The position numbers and the translations under genes are program-made. Source: Beta vulgaris subsp. vulgaris (lineage: Eukaryota > Streptophyta > Magnoliopsida > Caryophyllales > Amaranthaceae). Taken from it: a stretch of 64,000 nt of DNA. Shown piece by piece: positions 54,979-64,000 of the stretch (the first letter of the stretch is position 1; each line of letters opens with the position of its first letter). The notes under the pieces are model-generated. The model made no database searches and had not been told where the DNA came from. It saw only the letters and a list, made by a program, of their open reading frames with translations. The stretch covers positions 42,728,561 to 42,792,560 of the forward strand of contig NC_079202.1 in assembly GCF_026745355.1 (NCBI RefSeq), read 5' to 3'.

Positions 54979-56372
54979 GGTATTATAAGAATCTAGGTAT
55001 TGACTTAAAAAGACAGCGTCATTTATTCACGCAGATTCAGAGGCAACCTCATCATCCACATATTTTTTTGGAACATCTATTCATATGGAATATGTATTAT
55101 ATAGAATCAAACTAGAGGAACTTCGTCACAACTTTGTCATTGGAACTTGTCATTTGGACCAATATGTTTGTTTGTCCCCCGACAAAAAATATAAAAAAGT
55201 TTATCATGTCGAACAAAATCCCTCTGTTTCTTGGAATATTGTGTTGCCAGTGGCATAGCAACTTAACATCATGCATAGGAAAAAATTTGATGGTCCGTAT
55301 GGTTTAAGGCAGTTGTTCCTGTTTAGAACTTGTTTGGTTAACCTTCAAATGTATGAGAAAATTGAATTCCTAGGACATAAGTATATATGCGTTATTGTTT
55401 GGTGGGCAAAAACATGAAAAGTAGAACATCCTAGGAAGTTCTATTTCCTACAAAATGGAGAATATAACTTACCTAGGCTTCCCTACGGAAGTGGAAATTC
55501 CCATGGGTAATAGAATATTCCATGTTTAACCAAACAAAAAAAATGTAATTCCTAGAAAGTAAAATTTCATGGACAATGCATATTATGGGAAGTTATACTT
55601 CCCAACTTCAACCAAACGAGCCCTTAGATTATATTCAACCTAAACATATTGCGTTGCACGAACATATAACTAGTTTTATAAAATAGTGTGGCATTGGTTC
55701 TTAGTTAAAGTCATTAGGATTATCAATATACAAGAAGTTGGTCAAGTACGCATATAGGTAATAAAGGAGTTTATACCGAAATATATGAGAAAAAAGAATT
55801 ACTTTTTGTAGCTTATTGTACCAATGCTCATTTATATGGGCGTAAACATTGCAGCGAAATTGTTCATGAGTAAGAATTGCAAATCACAATACATAACGAA
55901 CCTAGTCTTGGTGTTGTACCTTACACGAAAATGTGCATTGATTAAAAAGGAAGTATAACTTAACGCTAATATAACCAAACAAACACAAAGAAACTAAATT
56001 GAGCGATACTCGCTCTTACATAAAAATTTCAAAAACATAAATAACTTAAACAACGATAAAACTGCTCACTCTGGAGGGTTAAGTTGATAGTTAACTGTAG
56101 TGAAACTCTTCCGCTGGTAGATGACGATCACCAGAACCCTGCCGAAAGGAGTTGAAGGAGAGTGCTGATTTCACAAACGGGGCAACAAAGTAACTGTGGA
56201 AATAGGAACTCGCTACATGACCAATCCCATTGACCTTCTGTCACATGGCATTCTACGTCTCGGTTTCCTGGAAGAGTCACATTCATTTGTGACTCAATAC
56301 CCTTTTGGAATTGTATTTCAGGCTTCTTCGTTGATGAGAAGCTCAAATTATTTGACGCGCTATAAACCCAAT
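54979..56372. other. Long stretch without a supported gene
   Basis: An open segment on the minus strand (56128-56409, no ATG at its start) reads SQMNVTLPGNRDVECHV and continues to LFPQLLCCPVCEIS. It is vaguely like plant S-protein homologues but too weak to assign. The rest is AT-rich. Confidence 0.3.
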
Positions 56373-57576
56373 TGACAAATACGGAAGCCGCCTTCAAATA
56401 TCTTTTTGTCAAGGCAATGATTCATAAAATAATTACCAAGCGAGATTGAAATCTAACCATTGTTAGATCTTGAAGAACCATTCGATTGTCAAAATCAGAC
56501 AAAACAAACCCCATGGTGGACTTTCAATAAATTCAACCTCGATAGAGGAAAGTTTGGTTATAATTATTTGGTAAGAAAGTTATAAAAATACCATCAAAAT
56601 CACAAATGTAACTTTATTAATATTTTTTCAAAAAAAATTACATCAACTTGAAATAAAGTGAACTCAACTTAACCACTAAAAATAATCAAAATATATAATT
56701 ACTAACTTGACTTTCATTTATTTCAACATAAACTGAAGTAAACTAAACTTAATTCTTCTAAACTTATTTTTCTCTTATAGCTGAATTCAACTTTCACTAT
56801 TTCAGTCCAAAAGAACATGGCATATATCTCTATTCTATATGTGAAGAGGAGTAGCAAACCAAAATTTTAAAACCCCTTTTTATCCTCACTAAATTAACCA
56901 AATTACAATAAAGACTTTTCAAAAAAAAAACGTCACATATAACTGATTCCTTAATATCACAAAAAAAAAAGACGTGTACACTGACAAATATAAGCCGCCT
57001 TCAAATATCTTTTTGTCAAGGCAATGATTCATAAAATCATTACCAAGCGAGATTGAAATCTAACCATTGTTAGATCTTGAAGAACCATCCGATTGTCAAA
57101 ATCAGACAAAACAAACCCCATGGTGGACTTTCAATAAATTCAACCTCGGTAGAGGAAAGTTTGGTTATAATTACTTGGTAAGAAAGTTATAAAAATACCA
57201 TCAAAATCACAAATGTAACTTTATTAATATTTTTTCAAAAAAAAATCACATCAAATTAAAATAAAGTGAACTCAACTTAACCACTAAAAATAATCAAAAT
57301 ATATAATTACTAAACTTAACTTTCATTTATCTCAACATAAACTGAAGTGAATTAAACTTAATTCTTCTAAACTTATTTTCTCTTATAGCTGAATTCAACT
57401 TTCACTATTTCAGTCCAAAAGAACATGGCATATATCTCTATTCTATATGTGAAGAGGAGTAGCACACAAAAATTTTAAAACCCCTTTTTATCGTCACTAA
57501 ATTAACCAAATTATAATAAAAACTTTCCAAGAAAAAAAAACGTCACATATAACTGATTCTTTAATATCACAAAAAA
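56373..57576. repeat. Direct tandem duplication, 607-bp unit
   Basis: AAGCCGCCTTCAAATATCTT occurs at 56385 and again at 56992. The two units stay collinear through the CATGGCATATATCTCTATTC block to TTAATATCACAAAAAAAA. They differ by scattered substitutions and 1-4-bp indels. Neither has coding potential except that the left edge of copy 1 enters the open segment described upstream. Confidence 0.85.
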
Positions 57577-57731
57577 AAACTGCAACTAAATACTGTAAAA
57601 AAAAAATTGCAACTAAAACATCTTCCATTTTTTCATCCTATTCTTGCAACTTCTACTCTCTCAATAATATATTTCAATCCTCTCAAAAACACAACAACAT
57701 AAACAAACCATAAATCGGAATACAACTTTAA

Positions 57732-57860
57732 ATGAAAGCAAAGTTGGATGTTAAAATTTGGAGGAAATTGCTCACAACTTGCAGAATAGATAAGAATTTT
57801 GACCTTGCAGAGAGGCTAATTGAACATATAGTGGAACTTAAGGTGCAAGAGGGTAATTGA
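57732..57860 (+). pseudogene. PPR protein fragment (E-motif-like)
   Basis: The ATG at 57732 opens a 42-codon frame reading MKAKLDVKIWRKLLTTCRID, then KNFDLAERLIEHIVELK. This matches the end of plant pentatricopeptide repeat proteins (W-x-x-LL-x-x-C-R, N-x-DLAE-x-x-x-E-x-I-x-EL), organelle RNA-processing factors. It stops at 57858-57860, where a 22-bp piece (TAATTGAACATATAGTGGAA) is duplicated from 57808. No upstream PPR repeats are present, so this is a dislocated fragment, not a gene. Confidence 0.55.
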
Positions 57861-57990
57861 ACATATAGTGGAACACACAATCGTGTCTCCCCATTTGAGG
57901 ACCCAATGATAAAAACACATCGCGATAACAGTTGGCGCGACCCAACGAAAGAGCAATCTAAAGAACTAATCCAAAGTTGTGTTTTGAAAT

Positions 57991-58419
57991 TGTTTGGGCC
58001 CAAAATATGGCGAGGCCAATAATAGGTGACAAGGTGAAAATACCCTCGCCGGGAACTAAGCTTCACATAATAAGCCCATAGCCTTGCTAGGCCCATAATC
58101 ACTTAAGGGTTAAAAATACCCCTGTTGGCAATACAAATTGTAGTTTTTATCTGGAACAACTCTCTATAAATAGGGAACGTATCCCCATAACTCAGGTATC
58201 TAATCTCTATCACTTGAGAACTTCTCTTACTACTTTCTCCCTCCACAAAGTTATTTACGGACTTGAGCATCGGAGGCGCGTTCCCAGGGCATCCCCCGAA
58301 GCAGGAATCCTTATTTTGCAGGATTATAGCCGACCAAATAAGGCTTGCTCAAAATGGACGGGAGCACAGCTCGAGACGACTCCGCAGATATCATCGCCAA
58401 GTTTTTTTTACCCGAAACA
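57991..58419 (+). repeat. 5' LTR of the non-coding element, 429 bp
   Basis: It starts TGTTTGGGCCCAAAATATGG and ends CCCGAAACA. It has a TATAAATAG box at 58165-58173 and a pyrimidine-rich leader after it. Confidence 0.6.
58165..58173 (+). promoter_or_regulatory. TATA box in the LTR
   Basis: TATAAATAG, followed by GGAACG and a leader typical of LTR transcripts. The transcript would start near 58195-58200. Confidence 0.55.
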
Positions 58420-58421
58420 GG

Positions 58422-58440
58422 TTGGCGCCGTCTGTGGGGA
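58422..58440 (+). other. Primer binding site
   Basis: TTGGCGCCGTCTGTGGGGA lies two bases after the LTR end. TGGCGCCGT starts are typical of plant Ty3/gypsy Tat/Athila-lineage primer sites. It supports the LTR boundary. Confidence 0.65.
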
Positions 58441-58533
58441 TCGTCAAACAAAAGGTCACAACTACCTAAGTGTGCTCACGTCGTTCATAAAAGACCAAAG
58501 TCAACCGCTCTATCAAGTGAGCCAACACGCAAA

Positions 58534-58710
58534 AATGTAGTTCGAAGAGGCCCTCTCATGGAGGCCTTCGAACACTCATGGAGGTTATTCATATCCAATA
58601 TCGTTCGTAAAGGTCCCCTCATCAAGCCTTCGAACGCTCATGGACGTCCATCCCCAATGTAGTTCGTAGAAATCCTCTCATACAGCCTTCAAACATTCAT
58701 AAAAGTTGGA
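58534..58710. repeat. Minisatellite, ~61-bp unit x 3
   Basis: Units begin AATGTAGTTCGAAGAGG (58534), AATATCGTTCGTAAAGG (58597) and AATGTAGTTCGTAGAAA (58656), each containing CTTCGAAC-CTCATGG-like text. CACTA-3 follows directly. Confidence 0.7.
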
Positions 58711-59996
58711 CACTAGTAGAATAATTGTTTATTGCTGCGGTGGTATTGCTGCGGTTTTACACATACGCAGCAATATATCACGTAAAAAGAAAAGGTAAAA
58801 TATAAAATAACGATATTGCTGCGATTTCGAGATAAAACCGCAGCAATATGGTGTTAACAGAAATTTTTTTGACAAAAGTTGACTATTTGACCAGATATAT
58901 TGCTGCGGTTTTTGACAAAAATCGCAGCAATATATTAAAATAATATCAAAAAATAATATTTTGATATATTGCTGCGGTTTTTGGCAAAAACCGCAGCAAT
59001 ATCATTAAAAAATATATATATAAGGCGTGTTAGCCTGTTAGGATTTTTTTTTTATCTCCTGCGCCCCTTTCCCTCAGATCTCACATCTCACGCTTCACTC
59101 CTCTTTCCTCTCAGCCGCTCTCTCATCATCTCTCTCCTCTCTCATCCTTTCTCTCCTCTCATCCGTTCTCTCATCCTCTCTCTCCTCTCTTTCTCTGCTC
59201 CTCTCTTCCTCTTGACCACAACTGTTCGTCCGCCATTGTTTCATCCACGGCCAGACGTCCGCCAGAGCTTCAACCACGAGATTCGTTCGTCCGCCAAATT
59301 CAGTTGTTGGTTCGTCGCTCGCAAACCCTTCTTCGTCGTTCGCGGACGCTTCGTCGCCGCTCGTAGACCGTCCGACCACTCGCAAACCCTTCGTCGTTCA
59401 TTCATCTTCGTCGGCCGTTCATCTTCGTTTTGCTCAACTGTTTTGTTCTATTTTTTCATTTTTTTTCGTTTTTTTTCCTTTTTAAAAATCTCTAGGTAGA
59501 TTTTTGGTTTTATTTATTATTTATTTTTTTCGTTTTTAGATGTGTATGTAGATTTTTGTTTTAGTTTTTTGATTTTTTAGATCAGTTTCTTTTTAATATA
59601 TTTTTTGTAATTATTCAGTTAGTTGTTTTTTTGTATTATACCTTTGAGTTTTTATACTATGTCTTAAATATATTGTAATAATATATTTCAGTTTGTATTT
59701 TTTATATTTTTGAATTTTGTATAATAATTTTTTGTCATTAGTTTCAATCAGTACAATTTATTTTATTTTAGCCTTTTTGTCTTTCAAATTTGATGGCAAA
59801 ATGCCAAAAAAAAAAAAAAAACCGCAGCAATATGCCTATATTAAATCTGATATATCATAAATATATTGCTGCGGTTTTTCATAGATACCGCAGCAATGTT
59901 TTAATTACTTATTGCTACCCCTTAATTGTTGCGCGGACAAAACCGCCGCAATAGGCCACTTAATAATCGCAACAATGAGCATTTATTCTACTAATG
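58711..59996. mobile_element. CACTA-3: non-autonomous CACTA element, 1286 bp
   Basis: The left end is CACTAGTAGAATAATTG; the right end is TTATTCTACTAATG, its inverse with one change. GGA is duplicated on both sides (58708-58710 and 59997-59999). Subterminal repeats are ATTGCTGCGG/CCGCAGCAAT in both orientations, a third word distinct from the other families. The core is pyrimidine-rich like a 5' UTR (59055-59215), followed by a GC-richer segment with no identifiable protein. Confidence 0.84.
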
Positions 59997-60232
59997 GGAG
60001 ATGGCCCCGCTTGAGTAGAGTAAGGACCTCCAATATGACAGCTCTTCGACCCTTAGGCCATCAGCTCCTCGTTAAGGTCAAGAACCATGTATTCATCTTA
60101 CTTGAAGAAATATATTCTAAGTACAAAAGCCCTTCCAACAAGGCAATTAGACTCTTCTCGAAGTCATATGGCTTATTAGCTCCATGTCGAGGTTGAGGAA
60201 GTTCACCTAATCATAGCAACTGCTCCGAGATA

Positions 60233-60590
60233 CCCCTCGAGGTACATGGGGCTCACCAAACCCTAAACACCTCGGGCGAGGTCCAAGACGCCCCTCGAGG
60301 TACATGGGACTCACCAGACCCTGAACACCTCGAGCGAGGTTCAAGACGCCCCTCGAGATACATGGGGCTCACTAGACCCTGAACACCTCGAGCCAGGTCC
60401 AAGACGTCCCTCGAGATACATGGGGCTCATTGGCCTTTGAGACATCTCGAGCGAGGTCCAAAATGTCCCTCGAGATACATGAGGCTCATTATCCCCTGAG
60501 ACATCTCGAGCGAGGTCCAAGATGCCCCTCGAGGCACATGGGGCTCACCAGCACCCAATTCATCTCGAGAAAGTACCATCCCTCGAGTTC
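60233..60590. repeat. Minisatellite, 58-bp unit, about 6 copies
   Basis: CCCCTCGAGGTACATGGGGC begins units at 60233, 60291, 60349, 60407, 60466 and 60525 (58-59 bp apart), each with an ACACCTCGAGCGAGGTCCAA middle. A weaker seventh unit starts near 60579. Confidence 0.88.
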
Positions 60591-60952
60591 CTTGGTCTCA
60601 GCGGCCTCCTACTCACCTCAAGGAGGTCCCATACCCCCCCTCCTCAACGAAGTCATCTCAAGGAGGTTTCATGTATGACCCTTGAACTCTTAGAGCTCAC
60701 CAACTCTTGAAAGAGCAATTCCGCATAACACTCAATGCAAAGGAAAGTCCCACATTAAGACTTACGCGTGGGGCTAATTGGATGAAAGGGGAGTCACATA
60801 GGCGAATCGCTCGGTCTCCATAACACGAAGATATCTTCGGTCAATTAGTGATATTCTCGAGCGGCACGATAAATAATTTTCATGCTTTTCATTTGAACAA
60901 GAATATTCTTGGGCACTCCCTCGTGCTAGTTGGTATTCTCGAGCCACACACT

Positions 60953-61190
60953 CGCTCCCTTCGCCAAGTTAACCGCGTCACTCCCTTGGTCGAGCTACTC
61001 ACCTCGCTCCCTTGGTCGAGCTACTCACTCGCTCCCTGGGTCGAGCTACTTCCTCGCTCCCTGGGTCAAGCTACTCACCTCGCTTCCTAGGTCGAGCTAC
61101 TTACTCGCTCTCTTGATCGAGCTACTCACTCGCTCCCTTGGTTGAGCTCGTCACTCACTCCCTTGGTCGAGCCACTCCCTCAAAGCCGCT
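60953..61190. repeat. Minisatellite, ~26-bp unit, about 8 copies
   Basis: CTCGCTCCCTTGGTCGAGCT and variants repeat with ACTCAC spacers. Several units differ by a single base. Confidence 0.85.
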
Positions 61191-63046
61191 CATAAAGCCA
61201 CCCTCAACCTCGATGGTCATCCCTTAAAGCTATACCATCCTTCGAGTACGCTATAGCTCGAATGACCTGAGCATGGCTCGCATGGTCCTGGCTGCAGTAG
61301 CACCTCTGCTCGACATATTACTCGAAGGGCTCCCTTGAAATTCTAATATTAGCTGCAAACAAATGATTCCCAAAGTATAAACAGATTTTACTCCAACAAA
61401 GGTCACTAAATAGCAAAGGCCAAGAGACATATCTATTTTAAAATGCACAGCAAGCGAACACAAAATCATTGTCATTACCTCCAGTGGTAGCCCTTGGCGA
61501 TGGCATTGAGTAGCGCTCAGGGGATGTAGCTAACAAGTCTCCAGAAATCTATATATGCAGCAATGAGAACAATTCCTTAGCAATATAAAGACCAACTCAC
61601 TTGGTTTGTTCTTGCCGCATTACTCTCATGCTCGACATCGCTCTCTCCGGTCGACCCACCAACGTTATACAACTGTATAAGTTCTTTTAAAGACCAACTC
61701 TTCATCACTCCTCGAGTATCGCGAAGATGCATCTCCTGCTCGAAATCATAACGCCAAGTTCAAAGTTGAAAGAGTTGGGCCATTATATAAAGCCATCTCG
61801 ACTCCAAGGAACTTCATTATAAAAACATGGGTCATCTTGGAAGCTTGGCCGCCCAAGCATCGTTCCTAACTTAATATGTCAGCGTTTGAATACGATCTTA
61901 AAGATCGTCGAAGGTGCCTTCGAATATATTGTTCGAACACTTCGAACATTCATAACTTGCATTTAACCTTCGAAAGCGCCAAGTAAGTAACATGCTCAAG
62001 CCATTCAAAAGTATGAGTAACATCCTCGATCTAGCCAACCACTTCTCTTTCTGCTGAAAATCATGAGTAACCTCCTCAAGCCAGTCACCTCTCTCCTGCT
62101 CGGAATCACGTGATCAAACTCGAAGATGAATGAGTTGGCGCCGACCGATTCTTCATGTGAAAGCTGCATCTCTTGCTCGAGGTCATTTTGAAAAGTTTCC
62201 TCTCGACATTGTCACAACGCTCTACCGTTTTGAACCTCCTTCATCACTCTTGTCGAGGTTTATCCTTGTCGAGGAAGTTATGTGAATGTGAAAACAACCC
62301 TCTTTTCTCTCTATCTCGGGTAGTGACATGCTCGAAGAGGTACGGTTATACAAGTTGGAAAGCTGGTCGAAGAGGTCTAATAACCTCTACTTGGACAAGG
62401 GCATGAAATGCTCGAACCTAGTTCATGATTAGGTTCATATTCGTTGGCTCTAGTATTATATGAAGCAACTGCGCCTCGACGAACCTTCGTCGTTCCAACA
62501 ACCATGCAAAGCACGCTCTCATAGTTGACCTTTCATGACTCTTACGGCACGAACGGCTTCATTCATCCTCTCGAGACTCTCATCCTCTCGAAGGCAAGCA
62601 TGAGTATGATAACAATTAACAAGTGCGGGTTTGCTCGAAGAAGTTACAACGTAAGAAAGGCATTAAATAAGTTCGAAGACGTGGATTTGGTGCCCACCGC
62701 AGATATTTTTGAAAGTGGCACCTAAATACACATTCCTCACGCAACATCCATGCAGGTTCATAAAATAATGGATGCATATAGGAGAAAAAGTCAACCACTG
62801 CTTGATATTTACTTAGTTAGCAGGATGTATTAATCTTGAATTACAAAAAGCACCAAGATTGAGTCACAAATGTAAATTGCAAGCAGACATATGGCAACCG
62901 ACGGCTGGCCCACTTGGGTACACATACATGTATATTGAATATTGGCCCACAAGTTTGAGAGCTATTTTCGAGTATAAAAATGATGAGTTTCCTCTCAACA
63001 CACGATCTTCAGAAAGCCTTCTATCGCATATTGAGCGTGGGGCTAA
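61191..63046. other. Interior of the non-coding LTR element, no gene
   Basis: CTCGAA/CTCGAGG words, GCATCTC-TGCTCGA phrases (61730, 62165) and GAGTTGG-C recur irregularly, like older decayed minisatellites. The short open frames have no recognisable product. Confidence 0.45.
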
Positions 63047-64000
63047 TGTTTGGGCCCAAACAAAAATGATATTCTAAAGCCCAATTAATTGTTCATGATG
63101 ACTAATTGTAGTTTAAACCCATAAAATGTTTTAAGTCCATTTGAGGGCCTAATTAAATATTTATTATTTTAATAGATATTTTTCATAAATATTTAATAAA
63201 TGAATCAGATTAAATCCGTAAAATGTCATCTTAGGGATTTTAGGGATAAAAAATATCTTTAAAGCACGCGTAGATAAAAAATGAATATACTGGAATATGC
63301 GCCAGACGCGGGGGATGCGCTCAACGCACCATGTACGTCCAGTACATTGGCCAGAACGCGTTAGGCGAGCCAATGAGGGGCTGACCCGTGGACTTGTGAC
63401 ACACAGAGTCTTGAGTCTGACGCAAGTCCTGTATGAGACGCAACTTTCTTTTCTATCTTTTAAAAAACGTGTCTACACGTGTTAAAATCTGATTGGACTG
63501 GCCGCGTCAGGCACACCCATGTGTGCTTGCCACGTAGGCCTGCACCTGGTGTAGGGCTTGCATGGGGCGCACGCCTCTCTTTGCTTATAAATACTCGTGA
63601 TTTCATGAATTACAGGGGGATTTTCATTATTTTTTTACGTATACACCAACTTACTAATATCTCCGCAATACACTTCGAATCTCCAAATACTCAAACACTC
63701 AAATATTTTCAATACTTCAAAGAATTTCTATTCCTAATCACATAGCGTTCCTAGTTTCACGATTGCTCCGCTAAAAGATCGTCGCGCTCTTCAATCTAAG
63801 TCGTATAGGTATGATCCCTAAGGATCCTTGTATAAATTCACTATTTTTATATTGAAGTTACTAACAATTTATTTCATGACGTAGATCTGTAAGTAATAAT
63901 TGTCCTATTGTATATTCTAATCCCTTTTCTATACTTTATTTTGTATACATATTATTATATATTCTTGCCTTTGTATATGATATGCTTGTCTGATCATTCT
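63047..64000 (+). repeat. Candidate LTR, truncated by the window end
   Basis: It begins TGTTTGGGCCCAAACAAAAA directly after a polypurine-like tract, and has TATAAATA at 63596-63603 followed by a C/A-rich leader. Only the first 14 bases match the LTR at 57991. No 3' end or primer site is seen before 64000. Confidence 0.4.

Larger units (their letters stand above)
57991..63046 (+). mobile_element. Non-coding LTR element (LARD-like) rich in minisatellites
   Basis: A 5' LTR (57991-58419) and a primer binding site lead into about 4.6 kb with no gag or pol domain, built largely of tandem repeats, then GTGGGGCTAA, a polypurine-like tract, at 63037-63046. Another TGTTTGGGCCCAAA begins at 63047, but the sequence after it does not match the 5' LTR. 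CACTA-3 is inserted at 58711-59996. Large retrotransposon derivatives of this kind depend on a relative's proteins. Confidence 0.5.

Noticed and set aside
55640..55680. Possible Helitron 3' end (TTGCACG ... ACTAGT)
   Set aside because: The hairpin stem is only about three base pairs and no 5' TC end was found.
58969..59499. 176-codon open frame in CACTA-3
   Set aside because: It starts in the subterminal repeats and runs through a pyrimidine-rich leader and poly-T. The composition explains the lack of stops.
60233..61190. CRISPR-like spaced repeats
   Set aside because: Repeats are contiguous or have conserved spacers, and the context is a plant LTR element. These are minisatellites.

Overview
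The window is AT-rich nuclear DNA of a flowering plant, most probably a eudicot. It has no operons or ribosome binding sites. It does have plant Ty1/copia and Ty3/gypsy LTR elements, an L1-type LINE with a DUF4283-like ORF1, Stowaway-type MITEs, hAT, MULE, CACTA and Helitron elements, and tRNA-derived SINEs. I cannot name the species. It reads as a gene-poor, transposon-rich interval: nearly every long open frame belongs to a mobile element, and host sequence is limited to a few small genes and gene pieces.

Layout. 0-6 kb: a candidate Helitron end, a LEA5/SAG21-like first exon, a small conserved protein gene (copy A, minus strand) with a SINE-like insertion downstream, a cluster of MITEs, and a hAT element (4509-5603) with a perfect 8-bp target duplication. 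6-13.2 kb: a decayed copia element (copia-1) whose reverse transcriptase region is split by a 1.2-kb CACTA element. 13.6-15.7 kb: a degenerate ~135-bp tandem array and two MITEs. 15.9-19.3 kb: a non-autonomous Helitron on the minus strand. 20.3-20.5 kb: copy B of the small protein gene. 21-30.2 kb: a mini-Helitron, an AACTG-rich tract, and a CACTA-like composite into which a 4.9-kb LINE inserted. 32-35 kb: a degenerate satellite-like array interrupted by a GC-rich MULE with 160-bp inverted arms. 35-41 kb: a LINE-derived element, a tandem duplication, and an old gypsy sequence holding a 2-kb solo LTR. 41.7-50 kb: a minus-strand copia element (copia-2) lacking nearly all reverse transcriptase and RNase H, with a second 2-kb solo LTR inside. 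50-51.2 kb: a second CACTA element related to the first. 52-58 kb: gypsy remnants, a SINE with a 15-bp target duplication, a 607-bp tandem duplication and a PPR-gene fragment. 58-64 kb: a non-coding LTR element rich in minisatellites, holding a third CACTA element, then the start of another LTR.

The only intact host-like coding sequences I support are the two paralogous small-protein genes at 1035-1253 and 20278-20487. The rest is nested transposition, and target duplications fix the order of many insertions. The most interesting points are a coding exon shared by two CACTA elements whose differences are mostly synonymous, the telomere-like GC-rich MULE inside a satellite array, and the minisatellite-filled LTR element whose two end sequences do not match.
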